Below, piece after piece: positions 21,185 through 26,888 of a stretch of 26,888 nucleotides of DNA. Each line of letters opens with the position of its first letter. Position 1 is the first letter of the stretch. This DNA comes from CAZNLH01 sp964573995 (GTDB taxonomy: Bacteria > Gemmatimonadota > CAZMKB01 > CAZNLH01). The notes under the pieces were generated by a model. The model was not told the origin of the DNA and ran no database searches. It saw only the letters and a program-made list of their open reading frames with translations. The DNA lies in the NCBI GenBank assembly GCA_964573995.1, contig CAZNLH010000029.1, positions 1 through 26,888 of the forward strand. Reading direction: 5' to 3'. The translations under genes and the position numbers were made by a program.

Positions 21185-21933
21185 ATCGAATCCATCATCG
21201 CCGCACCAAGTCGCTCCCTTACCGATACCCTCCCATTCCCCCCGCGCTTGTGTTCATCCCCCAGGCCCCCGAGGTCCTCACACACACCCGTCAGGGTCGA
21301 CGAGAGTGCCATTAGCCTGTCCTTGGAAAGGCTGTCCTCCCCACGGGCCCCCACTCTTTCCAGCAGGCACGCCTCGCCCCCCGAAGACATCCACACGCAC
21401 ATGCACCAGGTACCTTTCTTCCGGTCAAGCCGGTAAGATGTCTCTTCTGCGACACCCGCAAGCAAGCGGCAACTCAGGACACGATTGCCGTGCCGGATTG
21501 CCCGGCAGCCATTTGTCGAGGTGTCGCCCAGGCCCGGGACGAGAAAACACGTACCCCCCCCTTTGCCCCCAACTGCTCGCAGGGACAGGGACCTCCCATC
21601 GATGACCCAGAACACCTCCTCTACCTCTCCGCTCGACATCCATGCATCGAATCGCCCCGTAAGGATGTCGTACATCGAAGAAAGTAGGCCCACCGGCAGC
21701 AACCCGAGGCCCAGGAGCCTTCCATCCGCGCTACAGGCATACCTCCTCCCGCTCCGAGAGATATATCCCCGCCTGACAAAGACCGACAACAACCGGTGGG
21801 CGGTGCTCACGGGGAGTTTAGTCCTCCTGGCCAGTTCCGTTACACCCAATCCCCCGGTTTCCCTGCTCAATTCCTCCAACAGGGTCAATCCCCTCTCGAT
21901 TGACTGGACGTATTCCGGATGTGGTTTCCCCAT
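21181..21933 (-). CDS. IclR-family transcriptional regulator with degenerate effector domain
   Basis: A 250-residue regulator. Residues 9-70 are an IclR winged helix: YVQSIERGLTLLEELSRETG, LGVTELARRTKLPVSTAHRL, then GYISRSGRRYACS. The second half has the length of the IclR effector domain but few of its motifs, and carries about eight cysteines (GTCF, NGCRA, LSCRL, WCMC, EACL, GVCED). It is the first gene of the long operon, with a good promoter 40 bases upstream and a TTCC-N7-GGAA site near the predicted start of transcription, so autorepression is expected. ATG 21933 (GAGGA 6 bases before it) is chosen over a longer frame. The ligand is unknown. Confidence 0.82.
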   Translation of the reverse strand: MGKPHPEYVQSIERGLTLLEELSRETGGLGVTELARRTKLPVSTAHRLLSVFVRRGYISRSGRRYACSADGRLLGLGLLPVGLLSSMYDILTGRFDAWMSSGEVEEVFWVIDGRSLSLRAVGGKGGGTCFLVPGLGDTSTNGCRAIRHGNRVLSCRLLAGVAEETSYRLDRKKGTWCMCVWMSSGGEACLLERVGARGEDSLSKDRLMALSSTLTGVCEDLGGLGDEHKRGGNGRVSVRERLGAAMMDSI

Positions 21934-21943
21934 CTGGGTCCTC

Positions 21944-21964
21944 GATTTTCCGCATCGTGGAATC
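21944..21964. promoter_or_regulatory. Candidate IclR-type operator
   Basis: GATTTTCC, seven bases, GGAATC: an inverted repeat with TTCC/GGAA arms and flanking AT-rich bases, as in several IclR-family sites. It lies between the -10 box and the iclR start, overlapping or just after the predicted start of transcription, which suits autorepression. Arms are short; binding is inferred. Confidence 0.4.
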
Positions 21965-21971
21965 CGGCTCA

Positions 21972-22000
21972 AATTTAGTTCCCCCGCAAACACCTGTCAA
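21972..22000 (-). promoter_or_regulatory. Promoter of the iclR-ispH-...-ccm gene series
   Basis: On the - strand: TTGACA (21995-22000), 17-base spacer, TAAATT (21972-21977). The -35 is perfect and the -10 matches four of six. It is the only convincing promoter I see before the 14.6-kb series of - strand genes, although internal promoters in the larger gaps (49-137 bases) cannot be excluded. Confidence 0.7.
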
Positions 22001-22129
22001 GGAGATGGTACCGCAGGCCTTTCCCCGTCTTTCCACCGACAACGGGTAATGTGTTCCTTTGAGCGCATGTAAGGGATCATCGGGGACCCGCCTCAAGCGA
22101 TACCTTCAGCGTCGCTCCCGTGGGGGCAT

Positions 22130-23575
22130 TTACTTCTCCATCAAGAACTCGTGGATCGCACGCGCGCTCTTCCTGGCACCCGCCATGGCGAGGACAACCG
22201 TCTTCGGGCCGGACACGTTGTCTCCCGCCGCGAACACCCCCCCGAGGCTCGTCGCACCGGTCTCTTCGTCCACCCGGATCAGGCCCCAATCGCCCGTTTT
22301 CAGCCCCTCCGTCGTCTTGGTAACGATTGATTCCGGCCCATACCCGAGGGCGAAGACAACGGAGTCTACTTCCATATCGAAGTTAGAGCCCTCGATCGGG
22401 ATGGGACGCCTGCGACCCGAGGCGTCCGGCTCGCCCAGTTCCATCCGCACGCATCGCAGGCCCTTCACGTGACCCTCATCGTCCAGGAGAATCTCCTCTG
22501 GTGCGGCAAGGAAATGGAACTTCACACCCTCCTCCTCCGCATGATGGAACTCCTCCTGTCGTCCCGGCATCTCGACTTTTGACCTCCTGTAGACACAGGT
22601 AACATCTCCTGCCCCAAGACGCACCGCAGTCCTCACTACGTCCATCGCGGTGTCGCCTCCTCCTATTACCGCCACTTGATCACCCACGTAAGGCCGGCCG
22701 GAATATCCTTCGCCAAGGTACTCTTCCGACAGGTTTCCCCTGACCAGGAAGTCCGTAGCCAGGTAGACCTCGGGCGCATCCGCCCCCCGGATCTTGAGTC
22801 CACGCCCCCTTCCCGCACCCGTGCCCAGGAAGACCGCATCGAAACCATCCTCAAAGAGCTGGTCAACTGTCAGATCGGAACCCACCTCGACACCACAACG
22901 GAACTCCACGCCGAGCGATTCGAGGTAGTCGACCTTTCGAGATACTATGTCCTTCCACAACTTGAACTTCGGTATGCCATAAGTCAGGATTCCGCCCGGC
23001 TTCGGCCATCGTTCGAAGACAACAACGGAGTGCCCCCTCTTGCACATCTCCTCGGCCATCACGATACCCGCAGGCCCGGATCCCACAACCGCCACCCTCT
23101 TCCCCGTCGGCTCGGCCGTCTCCGCCTTGGGCAGCCCCTCCTCTTTCCATACCTTCCACATGTAGTCCGCAACGAAACTCTCGAGGCGACCGATTCCCAC
23201 CGGTTCACCCCGCTTGCCTACCACGCAACTACCCTCGCACTGGACCTCCTGCGGACACAGTCTCCCGCAGAAATCGGGGAGGTTGGTCGTCCTCGTGAGC
23301 ACCTCGTAGGCTCCGGCGAAATCACCCTCCTCGATCTTGCCGATAAAGCCGGGGATATCGTTGTGTACGGGACAGGCTGCCACGCAATTAGGCTTCGGGC
23401 ACTGCAGACAACGCATCGCCTCCTTCATGGCCAGTTCCCTTGTGTAACCGAGCGAAACCTCCCGGAAGTCCTTGATACGCTCCCCGGGATCCCTCTCCGG
23501 GACACGTTGTTTCGGGATCTTCATCCTTTCCTTCCGATCGATCGTCCTTGTTTCTGCCTTTCCTTCCCTGTTCAT
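22130..23575 (-). CDS. GltA/NfnB-type Fe-S flavoprotein oxidoreductase
   Basis: A 481-residue member of the glutamate synthase small chain family. N-terminal cysteine pairs CLQCPKPNCVAACP and CGRLCPQEVQCEGSC bind two [4Fe-4S] clusters. VAVVGSGPAGIVMAEEM binds FAD and VAVIGGGDTAMDVVRTA binds NAD(P)H; FAAGDNVSGPKTVV is the second FAD motif. Such proteins act as the NADPH-dependent partner of glutamate synthase, as NfnB in electron bifurcation with NfnA, or in other NAD(P)H-ferredoxin roles. No large GltB or NfnA gene lies next to it, so the partner is unknown. AGGAGG lies 5 bases before the ATG. The 196 bases after it carry the promoter of the next operon. Confidence 0.88.
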   Translation of the reverse strand: MNREGKAETRTIDRKERMKIPKQRVPERDPGERIKDFREVSLGYTRELAMKEAMRCLQCPKPNCVAACPVHNDIPGFIGKIEEGDFAGAYEVLTRTTNLPDFCGRLCPQEVQCEGSCVVGKRGEPVGIGRLESFVADYMWKVWKEEGLPKAETAEPTGKRVAVVGSGPAGIVMAEEMCKRGHSVVVFERWPKPGGILTYGIPKFKLWKDIVSRKVDYLESLGVEFRCGVEVGSDLTVDQLFEDGFDAVFLGTGAGRGRGLKIRGADAPEVYLATDFLVRGNLSEEYLGEGYSGRPYVGDQVAVIGGGDTAMDVVRTAVRLGAGDVTCVYRRSKVEMPGRQEEFHHAEEEGVKFHFLAAPEEILLDDEGHVKGLRCVRMELGEPDASGRRRPIPIEGSNFDMEVDSVVFALGYGPESIVTKTTEGLKTGDWGLIRVDEETGATSLGGVFAAGDNVSGPKTVVLAMAGARKSARAIHEFLMEK

Positions 23576-23880
23576 ATCGACCTCCTCTTCCTATTCCCAA
23601 GAGCGTTATCACCCATTCGCACCAATAGACACCCGGAGCCATTCGATTCCACGAGAAATCCACAATATAAAGGCCCCTGGCGGGGCCGGAGAATCACCTT
23701 GTCAACAGGGTGGGAAAGTTAATCATTTCCCCGCTCACAGTCAAGGAGTGGCGGGTCCTGGAGTTTCCCCATTTTTTGTTTGACCTGCCAAAGCCCATTC
23801 CCCGCCTTCCGCTCGGGATCGGGATGTGAAAGATTCTGGCGCTCGAAGGAAGAAGAATAAAGAAGAGGCATAGCAAACGA
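23576..23880. other. Intergenic region between the flavoprotein and secreted-protein genes
   Basis: 305 bases without a credible gene on either strand. It holds the ribosome binding site of the flavoprotein gene at its low end and the terminator-like hairpin at 23664-23687. An imperfect inverted repeat (CCCGC-CAC type) lies near 23740-23765, preceding a T run that is on the + strand, where no gene ends. No convincing promoter was found for the flavoprotein gene; a GATAAC at the right distance has no clear -35. Confidence 0.5.
23664..23687 (-). terminator. Terminator-like hairpin after the DUF6259-like gene
   Basis: On the - strand: GGCCCC, loop GCCA, GGGGCC, then TTTATATT. A 6-base-pair all-GC stem with tetraloop and a partial T run, about 190 bases after the gene's stop and about 90 before the flavoprotein gene. 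The broken T run lowers certainty. Confidence 0.5.
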
Positions 23881-26388
23881 TCAATACGGCACGATCTCGA
23901 AGACCGCCGTGCTGTCGCTCGCCAGGGTGAGCGTCGTGTCCAGGATGCCTCCACGGACTGTCTTGCAATCCCGCGTGGAATCCTCCGAGACCCGCTCACA
24001 GACCTGGAAGGAATCGGGGGAGAAGCCGTAGTCGCTGAGATCCACGGACAGACTACACGTGGCGGCCGTATCCCCATCGACGGTCGTGTCGGAATAATTC
24101 GTGAAGAAGAGGGCCAGGCTGTCCAGATCCGCCCCCAGGCTGTCCACCTTGACATAGGCCCCCGCCAGGATCGCCGGAAGGGTGTCCCGGATGGAAAAAC
24201 TCGGCTCCGCCCAGAAGACCACCTCCGTCTCGTCGCAATCCTCCAGGACCGGCGGCCGCATCCACTCCCCGTAGACCAGGTAGTCACGGAACACCCGCCT
24301 CTTGCGGATCAGGTCCCGGACGTACCGGTAATCATCCCACTGCGCAGGACTCCAATCCACCGTGTCCGCCGGGTCCTCCCGGAACCCCGGCATGCTCCCG
24401 TTGATCCAGACGTAGGCAATACCGTAAACCCAATGGTTCTTCCCGTACCCCGTGACCCGATCGGAATAGGGATGCCGGATCAGGCCCATGATACTCGCCT
24501 GGCTGTCGTGCAGGACGGACGGCAGGATGGGAACATCCTCCGCACCCGGGATCAAACGGGGAAAGACGTAGGCGCTCCGTCCCCCCATGTACCCACCCCA
24601 GTTCGCATAATAATCGTACCAGCCCACCTTGATGTCGTAACCCTGCTCGTTTACCTTCGTGACCCGGCGCGGATCGGCGTAGAGGGAATCGATCGCATGG
24701 ACCATCTCCCGCATCCCCTGGAGATAATAGTCTCCACCACCCCCCGGATGCCCGTCATGCGTGCCGATACTGTCCACCGGGTAACACAGGATCGGCTGGC
24801 CCCCATGATCGGTATAAATCGCGTTGGCACCCAGCGAACTCGACAACGTCGCACCGACCCCGAGAACATACTTCTTCTGCCACAGAACCGGCTGCATACA
24901 AAGTTCATAGGTACAATTCGGGGCATCGAGCGCATCCCCGTTGATGTCGTAGACCACTGACTTGGTTCGCGTCCCCAAACTGTCGTCCAGACAACCGTCC
25001 ACCCATCGACAACTGTCCACCTCCCACGCCTGCCACCGCGCAACCCGCAGACTCGTATAGGCCCCAACCAGACCGTGAGCCGCTTTAATTACACGGACAA
25101 GGTCCGCGGGACGGATCGTATCCCCCGTACCCTGCGCGTACCGGCAAAAATAATCGTATACCTCGTAGTACGGCGTCAGGTGCCCCCAATCGTCCATCCT
25201 GCCGATGGCCCGGAGCGGAAGGCCACCGGACGAGAAGAACCCGAGTTGCTCCTTCAACCGAATCGTGTCGGGACGACTGTAATAGAGGGAATAATCCGAG
25301 GAGTCGACCACCGCCAGGAACCGCCCACGGTACCGCAACGGTCCCCCCGCATGACGCAAGATCGGGGAACGGATGAGCCAGGCACGGTAGATCTTGCTCG
25401 CATCGATCCAGTCCCCGTGAAAGGCACGCATCCTGTAATCGTAGGGCATCGCGTACGTCGAGCCGAAGAAGGCGTCGTTGTCCTCCGGGAAGTGACGGGT
25501 GAAACACTCGAGATAACCACCCGCATCGTCACCGCTGATGTGGAAGGTCTTGAGATAACCCAGCGTGTCCGTCGTCGCGGCGTAGAGCCCGGTCCCATGA
25601 ACGGCATCGTAATAAGAGAAAAACTGCAGGCTCATCCAGCCGGGATGAAGACCATTGTTCACCGGCCAGGTAGTGCTAAAACCCATTCTACGGTAAGATG
25701 GATTTCTATTCTGATCGAGAACTTTTCGCAATGGATGAATTGAGGGATCGAGTTCATGGATCGGATCGCTGATCAGGTTCCCGTGACCGCTCCAGGGGAA
25801 GGCGAGGACCTGCTTCGCACCCGCCGACGGGTACTCCACCACACGGTAAGAGGGGAAATCGACATCGAACAAGGAAACCTGCGGCGAATCGACGAGAACC
25901 TTCTCCACCTGGATCCGGAAGGAGACGTCACTCTCACCGTGAAAGATCGTCGCCCGGACATCGACATGGATCGGATCGCCGGGAAAACTGTCGTGGGTCA
26001 CCCCATACCACCGGAAAACTATGGACGTGTCCCCGGAGGCAGGATAGTTGGTCTTGGCGGAATAAGAAAGGGAGTCACAAGCCACACTGGATGAATCCAA
26101 CGACAGAGAATAGAGGTTGGTGGTATCCATCGTCGCTGCGGTATCCAATACCGTGATCGTCCAGAGGTGCCGGCCGGGATCGAAGGCGATGCTGTCCCCC
26201 TGATCGTCCTTCAGGTAGAGGAGACCGACATGGGTCGAGTCCACCCGGAAGACGACCTCGACGTGAGAGGTGCCCAGGGGGACGTCAACGGCCCGGATGG
26301 AGCCGGGAAAGAGTAGGAAGAAAAGCCAGAGAACGGACAAGAAGTGATTGGAAAGAGACCATCTCATGACACCCACCAGACCGCTCAT
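23881..26388 (-). CDS. Large secreted DUF6259-like (glycosidase-like) protein
   Basis: An 835-residue secreted protein. A signal peptide (SVLWLFFLLFPGSIRA) precedes VDVPLG. The N-terminal ~300 residues are beta-rich. The middle (RAFHGDWIDASKIYRAWLIR, and later VYDINGDA, YTDHGGQPILCY, KVNEQGYDIKVGW) has the feel of a DUF6259/glycoside-hydrolase TIM barrel, with acidic residues at strand ends (D in VYDINGD, D in YTDHGG, E in NEQGYD) as candidate catalytic groups. The C-terminal ~110 residues are a beta-sandwich rich in Asp/Ser/Thr. ATG 26388 has GAGGGG before it; ATG 26367 gives a more normal signal peptide. Substrate unknown; a polysaccharide is likely. Confidence 0.65.
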   Translation of the reverse strand: MSGLVGVMRWSLSNHFLSVLWLFFLLFPGSIRAVDVPLGTSHVEVVFRVDSTHVGLLYLKDDQGDSIAFDPGRHLWTITVLDTAATMDTTNLYSLSLDSSSVACDSLSYSAKTNYPASGDTSIVFRWYGVTHDSFPGDPIHVDVRATIFHGESDVSFRIQVEKVLVDSPQVSLFDVDFPSYRVVEYPSAGAKQVLAFPWSGHGNLISDPIHELDPSIHPLRKVLDQNRNPSYRRMGFSTTWPVNNGLHPGWMSLQFFSYYDAVHGTGLYAATTDTLGYLKTFHISGDDAGGYLECFTRHFPEDNDAFFGSTYAMPYDYRMRAFHGDWIDASKIYRAWLIRSPILRHAGGPLRYRGRFLAVVDSSDYSLYYSRPDTIRLKEQLGFFSSGGLPLRAIGRMDDWGHLTPYYEVYDYFCRYAQGTGDTIRPADLVRVIKAAHGLVGAYTSLRVARWQAWEVDSCRWVDGCLDDSLGTRTKSVVYDINGDALDAPNCTYELCMQPVLWQKKYVLGVGATLSSSLGANAIYTDHGGQPILCYPVDSIGTHDGHPGGGGDYYLQGMREMVHAIDSLYADPRRVTKVNEQGYDIKVGWYDYYANWGGYMGGRSAYVFPRLIPGAEDVPILPSVLHDSQASIMGLIRHPYSDRVTGYGKNHWVYGIAYVWINGSMPGFREDPADTVDWSPAQWDDYRYVRDLIRKRRVFRDYLVYGEWMRPPVLEDCDETEVVFWAEPSFSIRDTLPAILAGAYVKVDSLGADLDSLALFFTNYSDTTVDGDTAATCSLSVDLSDYGFSPDSFQVCERVSEDSTRDCKTVRGGILDTTLTLASDSTAVFEIVPY

Positions 26389-26449
26389 TCACCCCTCACA
26401 GAGCAAGACGTACGATCATATTCTAAAACCTCCCATCGGTCCTCTCCCC

Positions 26450-26888
26450 TTACTCCCGGCTCTCCTTCCCCTCGTTGACCACCGGCGGGACCTTGTCCTT
26501 GACACGAATCTCACGGATCTCGTCCGCCCCGATATCCACCCTCCCCTCCAACACCCGCAACTCACCGTCGATGTCCGTCTCACCCTCACCCACGTAACCG
26601 GGATCACCCGCGTTCCGCAGGGGAGAGTGCACGTCGAGATGAAAACCGTCCCTCGCAAAGACAGGATCCAGGTCCACCATACCATCACCCCAGATCAACG
26701 TGGAACCATCATTGACGTAGACCCTATTTCCCTCGATATCCGAATAACTGATCTCCAGCGTGGGATAATACCAAGGATCGAGCCAGATCTCCACCGCCCC
26801 ATCCCTCCAGAAGATCGTGTTGGCCACCACCACGGGCCCGCTGCCCGCAATATAGAGGCCACCACCGGACCTCGCCCTGTTGTCCGTG
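26450..26888 (-). CDS. C-terminal end of a parallel beta-helix surface protein (partial)
   Basis: The frame is open to the right edge of the window, so the start lies outside. The visible 145 or so residues begin TDNRARSGGGLYIAGSGPVV followed by VANTIFWRD, then ISYSDIEGN, WGDGMVDLDPVF, FHLDVHSPLRNAGDPGY, and TDIDGELRV ending VDIGADEI. This is the repeat and closing module of secreted right-handed beta-helix (pectate-lyase-like, choice-of-anchor Q) proteins. The last 15 residues are charged. It lies 61 bases before the DUF6259-like gene on the same strand, so both may be parts of one polysaccharide-related locus. Confidence 0.85.
   Translation of the reverse strand, partial: TDNRARSGGGLYIAGSGPVVVANTIFWRDGAVEIWLDPWYYPTLEISYSDIEGNRVYVNDGSTLIWGDGMVDLDPVFARDGFHLDVHSPLRNAGDPGYVGEGETDIDGELRVLEGRVDIGADEIREIRVKDKVPPVVNEGKESRE

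Noticed and set aside
20435..21436. Long + strand open frame (about 330 codons) opposite ispH and iclR
   Set aside because: Composition is that of a GC-rich antisense frame, with no domain; both opposite genes are well supported.
22676..23722. Long + strand open frame (about 350 codons) opposite the flavoprotein gene
   Set aside because: No start signal or recognisable domain; the opposite strand encodes a complete enzyme. Long antisense frames are expected in GC-rich DNA.
1..26888. tRNA, rRNA, insertion sequences and CRISPR arrays
   Set aside because: Looked for on both strands by eye; no tRNA-like cloverleaf with TTCGA-type loop, transposase or regularly spaced repeats were found.

Overview
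The window is GC-rich DNA from a Gram-negative bacterium. Signs of this are a cytochrome c maturation (ccm) cluster, an MEP-pathway ispH, a LolA-like protein, an ECF sigma/anti-sigma pair and secreted surface proteins. CcmE is of the Cys/Tyr (CxxxY) type and CcmH has a CxCxC-type centre. With a stand-alone methylmalonyl-CoA mutase catalytic chain, a DUF4384 protein and a DUF6259-like protein, this would fit an uncultured deltaproteobacterial or FCB-like lineage, but the phylum cannot be fixed from the sequence. No tRNA, rRNA, CRISPR array, transposase or integrase was found.

Layout. Positions 1-1100 are an accessory island. A HigB/HigA toxin-antitoxin pair, clearly AT-richer than the rest, has its own consensus promoter and lies between two complementary half-sites of the integron attC type. 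After it comes a broken amidase remnant. Positions 1106-3350 (+ strand) hold a TehB-like methyltransferase, a DUF123/GIY-YIG-type protein and a LolA-like exported protein. Positions 3419-7046 (- strand) hold an ECF sigma factor, its zinc-finger anti-sigma factor and a Spy/CpxP-like periplasmic protein. Upstream of them, behind an intrinsic terminator, lies an extraordinary tyrosine-rich DUF4384 protein with one CxxCH motif.

Positions 7298-21933 (- strand) look like one very long, tightly packed gene series. In transcription order it is: IclR-type regulator, ispH, radical SAM protein, methylmalonyl-CoA mutase catalytic chain, thiC, PHP phosphoesterase, ccmE, ccmF, ccmH, a zinc-ribbon CcmI-like protein, ccmA, ccmB, ccmC, ccmD, two small unknown proteins, a Mth938/DUF498 protein, a rhomboid protease and an endonuclease III homologue. 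A sigma70-like promoter and a possible operator lie just before the regulator. The common thread is metal cofactors: Fe-S enzymes, a cobamide enzyme and haem handling.

Positions 22130-26888 (- strand) hold a GltA/NfnB-type Fe-S flavoprotein, a large secreted DUF6259-like (glycosidase-like) protein, and the C-terminal end of a parallel beta-helix protein that runs off the right edge.

Start codons were revised where the longest frame was implausible: thiC, ccmH, the mutase, iclR, the endonuclease, the rhomboid, a 71-residue Cys protein, and the PHP gene, which appears to start at CTG. The 48-codon ccmD was found by translating the gap between its neighbours.
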